Source of the DNA: Circinella umbellata
Taxonomy: Eukaryota > Mucoromycota > Mucoromycetes > Mucorales > Lichtheimiaceae
Assembly (NCBI GenBank): GCA_025093555.1
Contig: JAIWNF010000067.1
Location: 124,001-188,000, forward strand
Reading direction: 5' to 3'
Length of the DNA stretch: 64,000 nt
Made by a program: the position numbers and the translations under genes. Numbering within the stretch: position 1 is the first letter of the stretch; every line of letters starts with the position of its first letter. The notes beneath the pieces are model-generated. The model was not told the DNA's origin. It made no database searches and saw nothing but the letters and a program-made list of their open reading frames with translations. Positions 12,097 through 23,782 of the stretch are shown one piece after another.

Positions 12097-12741
12097 TTAT
12101 TCGCTAGTAGCTTCGTCTTTATCTCCTTCTTCTTCATTATCACCATTCTCTGCTTTCTCTTCTTGTCTCTTTTTGTATGCTAATCGGCGTTGTTCCATTT
12201 CTACTTTTTTCTTTTGTTTCTTCTTTGCAGCTTGACGAGCAGCCTTTGCCTTTTGTTTTTCTTCTTCGGCCTAGTACATATATAAATAGATATAAATTAA
12301 TCCCGACTTGAAAACCTTCCTTATTTTACACATTATAAATCATTCATTTTTTTTCAATATACATACAAATTGTCGTTCTTGTTCAATTTGATTCAAAAGT
12401 TCTTCCTTGAATGGCCATGAGTTAGGAATACCAGGATCTTTTTTTGATTCTAAACAAATAAATAAAAGAAGAGGGTCAGTTGAATATCAAATAAACGTAA
12501 AGAAAAAGAACTATAAATATAAATATTCGGGATCTTACTATTAGAAGGTGGGTTCTTTTTAGCTAATCGATTTTGCTTTCGCTTATATTCTTTAATATTT
12601 TTCTTGATTCTGTACTTGAGACCCAAGCTTTGACGTTTACTTTTAACCTCTAATAAAATTAATCATATTTACTTTTTATTAGATATCTAATTGTTTAAAT
12701 AAGTCATATTTGTTTTTCGATCATTTACTTTTTTTAACCAT
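12097..12741 (-). CDS. Stand-alone GNL3/Grn1 N-terminal domain protein (no GTPase domain)
   Basis: Four exons: 12741-12729, 12649-12539, 12449-12367 and 12270-12097, 126 aa. The first coding exon is only 13 nt. The protein is very basic and matches the N-terminal Grn1 domain of the nucleostemin family (GNL3/GNL3L/Grn1, nucleolar GTPases of 60S ribosome biogenesis): [20 protein letters not shown], then [15 protein letters not shown] Lys/Ala/Gln-rich coiled-coil stretch and an acidic Glu/Asp tail follow, ending ATSE and a stop. The circularly permuted GTPase domain that normally follows is absent, and nothing downstream continues the frame. A nucleolar role is inferred. It may be a short paralogue or a split-off domain. 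Confidence 0.8.
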
Positions 12742-13911
12742 GATGAAATGTGGAGTGAAGATCAAAGAAAAAGAAAACAAGAATATTTTTTCATTTTCCT
12801 GCGCTTTGAAAAGACCCAGCCGATCTCTCATTGGTCAGTTTTTTTCATAGACAAACTAGTTAATGGTTTACAGCCACTTTCAAAAGAAGCTTTCTATTAA
12901 AGATCGCTGCCAAGAATAGTATCCTTTTGCTTTTCAGATAGCTGCTAACTAATCCTTATCATCATCATCATTATTTCTTATCAACTCTCTCTTAATCTTT
13001 TCTTTTTTTCAGAAACTATTTAACAATAGCATTCAAAATCAAAAAGACATACAAAGACAAATATGATATTATCGCAGATATCGTCATATCTGTACTTATC
13101 TTGATGTTCATCAGAACAAGAAACATAACAAAGTATTCGTTACCAAATGCATAAACAATACGAAATCTACCCAAGACTGTAATTAATCGGACAGAAAACA
13201 AGACATAGGTAGAATGAATAATGTGGAACTGGTTCTCAATATTAACAAGTAGTCAGTTCAGGCCAAGAGCTGTTCAATCCAATAACAAGTTAAAATATAA
13301 ATTTTTTGTCAACTTCCCCAATTTGCTTTTGCACAACTATGATACATCTCATTATTATAATTCTCCATGACAATCTTCAGCAACTTATTTTTAATAATAA
13401 TTATTTAACAAAAAGTCATCCTTTTTCCTTTTTACAAAAAAAAAAGCTTTGAATCTCTCCTTTTTTTTTTTGAACAATATTTGGGTGTTAATATGTACAT
13501 CGACCAAAGTAGATAAATTTGGGTTATAGGGGCATAGTATGAAAGCAAATATGTGTACGTTTGGGATTGAGTTGAGTGATGTTAAATTTGTTAATGACAA
13601 AGAGAGAAATAAAAGGATGATTTGTTGAAGGGGGTGATGATGAGCTTCTTTTTTTAATAATACCTAGACAAGACGGATAAAGAATATTTTTGTAAATTAG
13701 GTGTTTGTTTGTATTGGGTTAAAGTGTGTTGAATATATGTAAAGCGTTTCTTTTGTGCTCTTTTTTTAGTTATATGATGTTGTTTGAATGGTAAAAGGAT
13801 GATGTAAGGAGAAGGTGAAAGAGGTAAAACAGTAATAGCGAAAAGAAAAAGACATGAACAAAAAAGTATGTGTGAGTGTGTGTGTGACTGATGGGGGATA
13901 AAAGAATTAAT
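12742..13911. other. 1.2-kb intergenic stretch
   Basis: Between the Grn1-domain gene start and the Dhh1 stop. It should hold the promoter of the former and a 3' UTR of the latter. Short hydrophobic open frames exist on the minus strand but lack family likeness and splice partners. A GT-rich run at 13867-13885 abuts the Dhh1 stop. Confidence 0.5.
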
Positions 13912-15997
13912 TTACATCAAAGGCATTGGCTTTGGTTTGCCATGTTGTTGTTGTTGTTGTTGTTGCTGCTGCTGTTGCTGCTGCGGTTGTTGTTGATGTT
14001 GTTGAAATTGTTGATGTTGTAAACGTCCGTTATACTGTCTTCCTCCACCACGTCCACCTCCACCACGCCCTCTACCACCTCGATGATGATATCCACGTCC
14101 GCTATTATCGTATCGTCGTTGTTGTTGTTGTTGGTCAGATTCTTGTTGCTGTCTTTGTCGCTGTTGAGTTGCCATGGCAGCATCACGATTAGGTTGTTGT
14201 ACTTGAGCATCATCCAAGGCATTAGGAGCAACATATAATCTTTTATCAATAACAGCAGGAATGGGTTTAATTTCAGTACCCAATTCGCGTTCGATCTTGT
14301 ACAAATTGAATCGATCTTCGTAAGTAATCAAGTTGATGGCCAAACCAAAATGACCATAACGACCTGAACGACCAATACGATGCAAATAAGTCTCAGCATT
14401 CTTGGGGAAATCAAAGTTGATTACAACATTTACAGCTTGGATATCGATACCACGGGTAAGTAAATCTACGTTTTTATTTATATTATATAAAAAGACGTTT
14501 AATTCTCTCTTTTTTTATAACTTCAACCCTTCCTTTATTAAAGATATGTATAAATATCACTTACCAGAACACACCAAATTACGACATACACCGTTTCTAA
14601 AGTCATGGAAAACACGATTACGATGACTTTGGAGCATACGGGCATGAGAGTAGAAACAAGAATAACCCAGTTCAGTGATTTTTTTTGCAAGAAGTTCAAC
14701 TCGATTAGTAGAATTACAGAAGATGATGGATTGATTGATTTGTAACTATATAAAAGTAATCGATAAAAAAGACAATAACAAATAAGTCTTTTTGAATCTT
14801 TCTCACATATTAAATCGGAAAAAAAACCAAAACAGAAGCATACTAACCTTTGAGAACAAAGTGTTTAAACAATGCACCTTTTGCTTTTCTTCGACATAAG
14901 CATAATATTGAGTGACACCACGTAAAGTTAATTCCTCCATTAAATTAATTTCATAAGGCTTGGTTAAATACTTTTCCTTGAAGGTCTTGACAATCATAGG
15001 GAAAGTGGCACTGAACAACATAATTTGACGTTCCTTGGGGAAATAAGCCAACAATTGATCAATGAGAGGTGCGAACTCAGGTGACAACAGTTTATCAGCT
15101 TCATCCATAACAAATGTATGTGCTTCACTGAAATCCGCAATGCCTTTACCGGCCAAATCGAGTATTCTTCCAGGTGTACCCACAACGATATGAACAGCTT
15201 CACTTAAGCGCATAATATCATCCTTCAAAGTGGTACCACCTGTTGTCACCATAACATTTAATCCTAAGTGTTTACCCAAGTTTTTGCACACTTGAGAAGT
15301 TTGTAATGCCAATTCACGAGTAGGCACCAATAACAAGGCTTGAATTTTGTTTTTTTTATTATTGATCTTTTCCAGCGTCGGGATCACAAATGCAGCGGTC
15401 TTGCCAGTGCCATTTTTTGCGCGTGCGAGAATGTCGCGACCCGTCAAGGCAATAGGAATTGCTTCTTCTTGAATGGGGGAAGGTCGTTCGAAGCCGGCTT
15501 CAAAGATTCCCATTAACAGTTCTCGTTTTAAAAAATAATCTTCAAATTCGTTGCCTTTAGTTGCAGTTACATCCTAAAAAGTTGGATTTAGGAAAAAAAA
15601 TGATTTAGTTCAAACAATGACACATGCACATAGAAAGAAAGATTAACACTTTGTTGTTACAGTAATAGTAATCCAAGGAAAGAATACTTATTAACCGTAT
15701 ACAAAAGAACATCTTAACCCAAACCTCACACTGTTCTCTCCTGTTCGTCTTTCATTCTTTTTCTCCATCCTACGTTTTTTTTTATTTATTTTTTTATTTG
15801 AAATTTACCTCAGTTTGAGGACGAAGGTCTTTATCAGGAATTTGAATGTTTTGCTTCCAAGTATCGTTTTCGTGGCTAAAATAAACAAATAGTATTGTTA
15901 AAAAACTTATTCAAAAGAAAAAAAAAAAGCCTATATGCCAGATGTTCTTAATGTAAGATAAAAAAGAAAATAAAATAAAGTCTATTATTTACCTCAT
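13912..15997 (-). CDS. DHH1: DEAD-box RNA helicase Dhh1/DDX6 (mRNA decapping and P-body factor)
   Basis: Five exons: 15997-15993, 15875-15809, 15573-14848, 14745-14565 and 14465-13912, 510 aa (yeast Dhh1 is 506). The first coding exon holds only ATGAG. Motifs in order: Q motif ([14 protein letters not shown]), motif I (AKNGTGKT), PTREL, GTPGR, DEAD, SAT, TRGID and HRIGRSGR. These, with the characteristic [23 protein letters not shown] stretch shown by position 15466-15400, mark the Dhh1/DDX6/CGH-1 subfamily. It acts in the cytoplasm in translational repression and decapping with Dcp2, Pat1 and Edc3. The C-terminus carries an RGG-type Gly/Arg segment and long Gln runs, as in other fungal Dhh1 proteins, likely promoting condensates. 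Start is about 320 bp from the divergent Cwc25 gene. Confidence 0.96.
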
Positions 15998-16318
15998 GAT
16001 TATAATCTTTTTTGTCGTAAAATAATGGAATATATGCCAAGTGTGGCTAATAGAAATTGAATATTATTCTATAGTAGTATTTATAGTCGTAAAACGTATT
16101 TTGTTATTGTTGTTGTAAAGAGTATGTTGTACTTTCGAGGTGAAAAGCGAATAAAGGTAGAGGAGAACCAGTAAAAAAAAGTCTTTTCTGTTATAGTAAA
16201 ATCCGCCGCTTAAATTAGTGACTGCAAGGCAAAGCGGAGCTGCTTTATTTCTAACCTCTTTGGTTTTGCATTTTTTTTCTCCATTCACTTTACAATCAAG
16301 ATATACTGTTAACAAATC
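15998..16318. promoter_or_regulatory. Shared intergenic region of the divergent DHH1 and CWC25 genes
   Basis: A 321-bp gap between two divergent start codons, both genes with tiny first coding exons. It must carry both promoters and 5' UTRs, so it is a candidate bidirectional promoter. No specific motif is claimed. Confidence 0.55.
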
Positions 16319-17401
16319 ATGGGTGGAGGAGGTAGGTTATCATTAAAGTAAAATATGATAACTTTTTAATTATTAAATAAAAAGAAATTAATCTACTTTA
16401 CCCGCTTTATAGATTTGAATTTAAAGAAAAGTTGGCATCCTGCCACTTTAAAGAACCAGGAACGAGTATGGAAAGAAGAACGCAAACACACTGAAGAACA
16501 GCGAAAAATTGAACAAATGAAAAAGGAATTAATGGAAGAACGACAATTACAAGAACTTCAGCAACTTCAAGAACAGTCAGGACAAAAGTAAAGTAAAATT
16601 CTTAATTAATCCTTGATTCTTTAAATTAAAGAAGCTGATGAATAATTAATGCGAGGAATGTAATCTAATAATAACAATAATAATAATAGACAGCGATCAG
16701 ATAAGCTCGATTGGATGTATGCTGCACCTAATCAAAGTGGGGGCACTGCTAGTAAAGATGAAATGGAAGAGTATTTACTTGGTAAAAAGAACGTGGATAG
16801 CCTTATAAGAGATAAGAATAGTAAAGAAACAGTAAGTGTTTAATTTCTGCTCCGTATTTATGAGACGATGATAATCAAAAGAACTTAACATTATTCCTTT
16901 ATTGTTGAAAAGGTCGCTGATTCCGCAGCTGAAAGATTTGCTATTTCTAACTCAAATGCAAATAATGAAAGAGATATTCAAGCCAAAATTCGAGAAGATC
17001 CTTTACTCATGATTAAAAAGCGAGAACAACAATCATTACGGGCTATTTTGGATAATCCATTACGGATGAAAGAACTTAAAAAGGATAAAAAGGATAAAAA
17101 GAAAAAGAAGAGTAAAAAAGAAAGTAGCGATAAATCATTATCAAAGTCATCATCATCAAAACGACACGACCATCCAAAACATAGCAGTAGTACCAGTAGT
17201 CGACGACATGAAGAATATAAAGGTGAATCACGGCATCGACGTTCTCATCGATCAAGGTCTCCCACTACTGATCGAGACCATAGACGATCGACAACCACAG
17301 CACCATCGTCAAGTAGAAGAGATAGAAATCGTTCACGTTCACCAGAGAGACGAAGAAGTCGACATTATTCACCAGAAGAACGTCGTCGTTATCGTGATTA
17401 A
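16319..17401 (+). CDS. CWC25: Pre-mRNA splicing factor Cwc25
   Basis: Exons 16319-16331 (13 nt), 16413-16587, 16690-16831 and 16913-17401 give 272 aa. The N-terminus MGGGDLNLKKSWHP followed by NQERVWKEE, a charged coiled coil, and DKLDWMYA are hallmarks of Cwc25/CCDC49, the step-one splicing factor that joins the spliceosome after Prp2 action. The C-terminal half is Lys- and Arg/Ser-rich, ending in RS and RRR repeats typical of nuclear splicing proteins. All three introns keep phase (1, 2 and 0). Confidence 0.93.
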
Positions 17402-20141
17402 ATAAATCATTTTGAAGTTCTTTTATAGCATATGTTATACTTGTAAATAGGGCAATAACTTTTATTTTTGATTTTGGGGAAGCAACGTAATATAATGGAA
17501 GCTATCATGACATTGAATTCTACTTAATAGTAATGTATAAACTGTTGATTGGTACAATATCTTTGGTTGTCATGGTATTCTATTTTGATAGTGAGCTATA
17601 AGGGCATAAGAAATTAAGATTTATATTGATAGCGCCCTGTCAAACACCATGATATACATAAGCGCTGTTTGATTATTTTTTCCGAGCCATATGAGTACAA
17701 TTCTTAACCCTTTAATGAAGTTTATTCTTCTTAATTCATGCAACAAAACAAGATTCATTTTCTAAGTCGCCGAGGGTTTAATTTTAGATCTTCTGATTTT
17801 CTTTTAACCATTTTACCTATTACAGCATTTTCTGGGTCACCTCACGAGGAATCAAGAAAAAAACAGGATAATTAGAAAACAGTTTCATTTAATTTATTAT
17901 TATTATTATTATTACTTTGAGCACCAGTAAAGTATACATTTACTTGAACAAAAGACTCGGATATGCTTATTTCTTTGATGAGCTCAAACGCAAATTCAAG
18001 ATTATAAAATGAGGAACTCAAAAGGCTACATATCATAAATAGTCTTGAAATTTTATATTGTGAAGTTATGCCTGATACTACCACTGGCACTAAATCATAT
18101 AAATAGCCAAAAGCCTTTTTTCGTTAGAAGTTGACTTGGTAATAGTCAAGCATAGACAATATATATTTCAGTCGGTATATATCATTATAAAAGTCTTTGA
18201 AGAAAAAGCTTCTAGCTGTATATTTTTTGAGTAGTGATTTTATATACGTACAAAACGGAATAAAAAAACATTTTTCACTTTGACTATAATTCCTATTCAT
18301 AACTATTGGATATCGTAGCGATATTTATTACAATAAGTATGTATTACTGTATATGTATATACCATTTCTTATTATGCATTTCGATTTTATAAAGCTTCTA
18401 GAAATTATTACTTACACTTTTTCGCGCTTAGTTTCTTATACATCTTTATTATGGTGAAACATTATAGTCACTCAAAGGAAATATGTATTGTCACTCAGCA
18501 AAGCATGTAATAAAAAAGAGTATCATGTGGTAAAGAATAAACACCATATTTTTCTTATCGAGTAATAACTAAACCAAATGTTTTTTTATTCTACGTAGTA
18601 GAAATTTCTATTTGAGATCTTGATCGTTTTCTTTCAGCCTGATGGTCGATTTGGACGATCGTACTGTTATCACAAGAATCATAGTATGAACAGCTGGCTA
18701 AGTAACTAAAAAAAATGACCAGCCCCCTGATGCTGGTACCTGATGATGGGAAAGTATTTGTAGCAGCAGATTTTTTGATAGTAGCACTCCAAGACTTTTC
18801 ACTTGAGCTTCTGTATACAATTTGAATCATATGAAATTGAATATACATGTTATACTTTCTTTTATAAGTTTTTCAGAAGGGTTAACCAAACAAGGAAGGT
18901 TCCCTGACTATTATTAACTCATTAGACGCTTTTAGCAGTACGTAGTAGCGATGACTACAGTATCAGAGTACGTAAAGTATATACTACTAAAAATAATGGA
19001 ATTATGTAATTGTAATTTCTTTTGTTCTTAAGTAGATACATTATTGATATGATCATTTTCCAGGTATTACAAGATGCATAATTAGATATGAGAGATTTCT
19101 AATTTTTAAAAAATGGATGGAAAAGTCAGCGACTGTCTTCAAATTAAAACATTATTGTTTATATGTTTGATATAATATAATGTATAAAAGTCTATCGTTT
19201 TTTACGCACAGTTATGATAACATCTCAATAACAACTGTCCATAAATGTTTATAACTTTAATGTTATGCCAAGAATATATTGCCTAAATTAGTAGTTGTAA
19301 AAATAATATGTTCTAATAAGAAACCAAATCTACTCAGTTACATAACGATAATCTACTAAATCCGGTTTATTCATCTTGTAGAATTATACGTCGGCGATAT
19401 AATAAGGATATATTGCACTGCGCTTCTAACTTTAATTAGTTCACAGTTGTTTCGATACTAGAAGATTAATGCAGCACCATGGTAAAGAGATAAGTTCATG
19501 TTACACACAAATTTACTGGGACATTATTTCTATATTGATCTGCGCATGGGGGCTTTTCCTAATGGTTTGCGGCTGATTCATTCACTTGCACTTGATTACT
19601 TTCCCAATTCACGGAAATCCTTCTAAAAACATCCCAAAAGTGGAAAACAATTCAAAACTACAGCGTTTGCAAAGTGAAAAATAATTCGACTGCGAATCAT
19701 TAGTAAAAGCCGATATAGCTGACACCCCTTAGTTCAAGATTCTTTTTTTTTCTACTTAATGGAAAATACAATAATGTTATGTAATAAATGCCTACGACAT
19801 CTTATTGCTACAAATATCGAACTATTTTTTACAACAAAAAGTCACTCTTCAGTCTTATTCAGTACACTACTGTTACTTTGTAGAGTACTAATACAAGTTA
19901 TTTTTTTTCTCATACGAACTTTTGAGTGTGATATGAATTTTCTATACGTGACAAAGTATAACTGGTTATTGGAGTAAGCCACAGCTTAGTAAGATTACAT
20001 CTTGATCAGTGGAAAAAAAAAGAAGTTCTCTGTAGAACTATGTGCCCGCATTTAATTAAATTGAAAATTCAAAGTCTCCTTTGTGTTCAAAATCAATGAA
20101 GACTAGTTTCTATTACTGTTATTACCCAAAGAAGACAAAAA
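17402..20141. other. 2.7-kb gene-poor stretch
   Basis: AT-rich DNA with no supported gene. An 85-codon minus-strand frame at 18848-18591 contains Ser/Thr- and Lys-rich sequence with a possible internal intron, but no family likeness. Nothing resembling tRNA, rRNA or a repeat unit was seen. It borders a pseudogene, so this may be a decaying region. Confidence 0.5.
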
Positions 20142-21105
20142 ATGAGTACTTCTTCAAAAAACAAAAAGAAAAATGATCACTTAGATCGAATCTTTATTAT
20201 TGGAGCTACAGGTAACCTGGTACAGGAATTACTGAAAAATGATGCGCAGATTACCATCTAGCCAGGCCCCGCGAAAAAGTAAATAAACAATTATTAATTT
20301 TTAGTGCTAATAATGATGGGGATGACAAAATGAAGAAAAAAGTGAAAGTGATTTTGAAGACTTGATCTCATTTAAAAGTATAATTATTGGCCATAAACTT
20401 CTATTCCTTTTAGTAACAGATGTACCAAAACAACGTGAAACATTAGTTACCGTTAGCGAGAAATCATATGCGGCTGGTGTCAAGCAAATCATTACTATTG
20501 AAGCAAAAAGAATACCATGTCATAGTTATGGTCTCAACGACCGCCACCTGGAAAAAGTCATTTATGCTATACCCAACCGAAAATACTATGCTACCCTCAG
20601 ACCCATGAATTTCATGTCCACCGTATTCTTTTTGTGTTATGACGGCACCATCCAGCCTGAAGATACACTCATTGATTCGGCAGGGCCCGAAGAAAAAACA
20701 CGCATGGATATCTCCCTTTGCTATTGCACAAGTGGCTGTAAATATTTTACAAGATCTAATAAACAAACACGGCAATACTGCTGCTTACGATCTTGTATGC
20801 TTATAACAACTTCATTAGAGCGTACTACCATATTAACCACAACATTGGGTCGCACTATTATTTATAAACAACTTCCGGTACAAAAAATAATATGAGGGGG
20901 TTTCAAAAATGAACTCTGGAGTTTATACTTTTTGAAACCCTCTATTATACATACATATTTAATCAAAATGCTCGCATGGGTCAGGCGGAAGCGTAGTTAT
21001 TTTGCTACGTATGAGGGTTGTTCTCCGATTATACAAGCGCATTCTCTGTCATTAGAACGGGCTTCTGAAACTTATGAGATATGGGCTGCCAAAAATAAAC
21101 AATAA
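20142..21105 (+). pseudogene. Broken copy of an NmrA-like NAD(P)-binding protein gene
   Basis: Clearly related to the intact single-exon gene at 44029-44883. The N-terminal part (20142-20260) encodes IFIIGATGNLVQELLK, with part of the glycine-rich NAD(P) loop deleted, then a TAG. The middle (20420-20710) retains AAGVKQI, VIYAI and LRPMNFMSTVFFL. Near 20710 the frame shifts: the stretch corresponding to PFDIAQVAARILQD is read in another frame as PFAIAQVAVNILQD. The original frame returns with GRTIIYKQLPVQ, then a stop at the base of a long hairpin (20887-20948). The C-terminal end survives as ASETYEIWAAKNKQ. Deletion, stops and frameshifts rule out a normal product. Confidence 0.88.
20887..20948. 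repeat. Foldback hairpin inside the NmrA-like pseudogene
   Basis: Arms at 20894-20909 (GAGGGGGTTTCAAAAA) and 20928-20942 (CTTTTTGAAACCCTC), extended outward by ATAATA (20887-20892) and TATTAT (20943-20948), with a smaller inverted repeat AACTC/GAGTT in the loop. It sits where homology to the intact gene is lost, so it may be a small foldback insertion. Confidence 0.75.
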
Positions 21106-23782
21106 ACACAATTGTAGTTGTTTGCTTTATCATAACGTGGTAACCATCATCCAAAGGAAACAAAAACCATGGACAGAACATTTATGTATTGGCTTTTTCC
21201 TAATACTTCGTGGACGACGTATTTTCATTTCGCATAATGCAATAAATTTTAACTTCGCGGATTTCCTGTATATTCGTGTTGTAAAATGCGCGAAATTAAA
21301 AAATAACCTTCAGCGAAATTGAAAATGCATGAGCGCGAAGTAATAGGAAAAGCCCAATATGACTGCCTTTCCCTTTTTTCTAAGAATCTAGAAAATATTG
21401 GAATTTAAACTGCTAATCCATAACGTCTATCGGAGGGATGTACAGAAATAGAAGCCCTTTCTTCCCACAACCACTTACCACAGCCACACAATTATTACAG
21501 CTTTGGACATTCAAATATATAAAGAAAAAGACTTGTTTCTCTTTTGATATGTAAAAAAGAGATCAAGAATTTACTTGCATCTAATTATTATTCAGCAGCA
21601 ATGGCTTAATGATAACGCGCAAGTGTTCTATTAAATTTGCCATTTAAGGTAAGTCGGGACATAATATCCCTTTTTATTAGGTACATTGACGTCAAATAAT
21701 TTAGATTTATATCAATGATTTGTAAAACATAATCAAAACTGCATAACAATCACAAAGTTCACAAGCGCCGTAGAACCTTACAGAGCTTCCCACAATGTTA
21801 GGATGCGCTAACCATTGATAGAAAACCTCAAATGCTGTACATTTTCGGTTAATTTGAGTCATATTATAAAATCCGCCACTGTGTGAAAAAATGAGAATCA
21901 TATTGCGCTACCGAATTGAAAATTAGAGTGCACCAACATCTTGTGCATATTCTATATGTGTTGAATAGGTAGTAATAATGATAAATGTAGTGTACTATGA
22001 TCATGACTGTAGATATAAAAACACAGAGTGGGTTTTATTATGATAAACTATTTATATAACAGTGAACCATATAAAACCTCTTTGAGACTTGTCAACAAAT
22101 AATGACAACGAGTGGCAACGGAGCTCGATGATTTGCTGGGTCTTTCTTACTCATCATTTAATAGCGCCCAATATGTATTTAGTATTTACAACATTGAAAC
22201 TTTCGTGGGACGGGAAAACCATGAATTTTAACCGGGTTGTGTTTGTTGTTCTTGTGCTAAGCACCTGAGGGCTGGCGCGCCGCCCACTTAGTTTAATTTA
22301 CTGAAAAACTCGTTTAATTGGTATACTTCGCAGCCCGGAACATCTTTTAGAAGCACGGACATATATAGAAATAGAAAAACTGCGATACTATAAATAATTT
22401 TGATTCAGAAATGAAACGTCATTTTCTAAGCTTTATAAATAAACTGAAAGATAAGAGATGTTCTGGTAATTTGGAGCTATTAACATTATCACTATTATTC
22501 GTTATTAATACATTTATTATATCTTTATTAACTACAAATTTTAAAACCGTAAAAAACAACGTCGTGACTTGTCCAAGATCGTCGATTGCTTTGTTGTGTG
22601 ATCATGTGGCTGATACACACTATTAATAATATAAGAAAACTAATGACTTAATCTGCATGCGATTTTATTTTTCTTTCTCATCCCCTTAGAATAAACATGT
22701 TATTTTTTTTTTACAGTTTATGGGGGTAACAAGGCTATTTTTCGTTTTTGTTTGTGGTTAAATTTAAACTGGTTGTAGTACTGTTATACAAGATTTTCGC
22801 AAAGTTGAGTGCAAAAGAACCCAATAAATCTCAATATGAACTTTTCAGCATGTAAAATAAAGCAAGAAAATAAAGTATTAGTTTTTTTTTTTTGACGATA
22901 TATAGCTGAACTATGTAAGTTGGGGGAGGGGTTCTTTATTCAGATTTTATCAAAACCATTTTGCCGTACATAAAAAATAGGATTATCTCTGAATTTTTTT
23001 GAGATAACATATAAAAAGTTCTTAATCCCTTGTTTTTGTTCTTATTTCAAATAATCAAACGCCCACAAACAAACCATTCTTGATAAAATAATTCGTGATT
23101 CATCAAAGTATTATGATTTGTTCAGAGAGACATGCAGGTCGTAATGAAAATTTTAATTTACATCAAAACAACACCAACCTGTTTACTTTGTTGGTATAGT
23201 TTTCTTTACACTACATGTATTCAAAATCATTAGAAAAAAAAAAGATAGTTGATAACAGAGAGAAAACGTTATATTATATACAATCCAAGGAAATCACATT
23301 GAGTTATGATGGGTACCTAACACATATATTACACACGCACATTAAAAAAAATAATGGGTAAATTAATAATAAAAAGTAAAGGATAAAGTCTTCCCTATCA
23401 GCATACATAATTAGTCTTTTTACAGTTGGGATAATTTTACTTGTGTACAGTACCAAAGCTATGGCAGCGCTATAAATTTCAGACGCGCCACATAAGTACC
23501 TTGTGTAACTGATATGGCATGGTTGTAGGTCCGTTTAGCGGCGCGAAGTTCTTTTTTCTAACCTTCCAAATTTGAAATGAGTGATACAGAGGGCCACACG
23601 TAAAACAAGCGAAACTGTTTACGGTAGCACAAGGCTTAGTTGGCTTCCCATGATTAAATTCACTGAAAGAATAAGTATATAAGCACCAGCAAAACTATAT
23701 TTTAATTGGCACAGTTTTTTATGGTTTTTTTTTGTAAAATATTTTTTTTTATACCCGTTTTCTCTTATTTCTTCAAAAAAAA
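21106..23782. other. 2.7-kb gene-poor stretch
   Basis: No supported gene. Around 21225-21345 there are repeated GCGAAATT-type words and partial inverted matches, as in a worn foldback element, but the boundaries are unclear. A 71-codon frame at 22411-22626 has a hydrophobic middle but no family likeness. The last 150 bp, T-rich, should be the promoter and leader of the zinc-finger gene. Confidence 0.45.

Noticed and set aside
13917..14249. Additional frames over the Gln-rich end of DHH1, including a Val-rich plus-strand frame
   Set aside because: Products of the CAA/CAG repeat read in other frames; the DHH1 frame continues cleanly to its stop.
18591..18848. 85-codon minus-strand frame
   Set aside because: Protein-like in places and with a possible internal intron, but no start context, partner exon or recognised motif.
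20464..20775. 103-codon minus-strand frame opposite the NmrA-like pseudogene
   Set aside because: The plus strand carries clear homology to the intact gene; the antisense frame shows no family likeness.
22411..22626. 71-codon frame with a hydrophobic middle
   Set aside because: No signal-peptide layout, family likeness or neighbouring exon.
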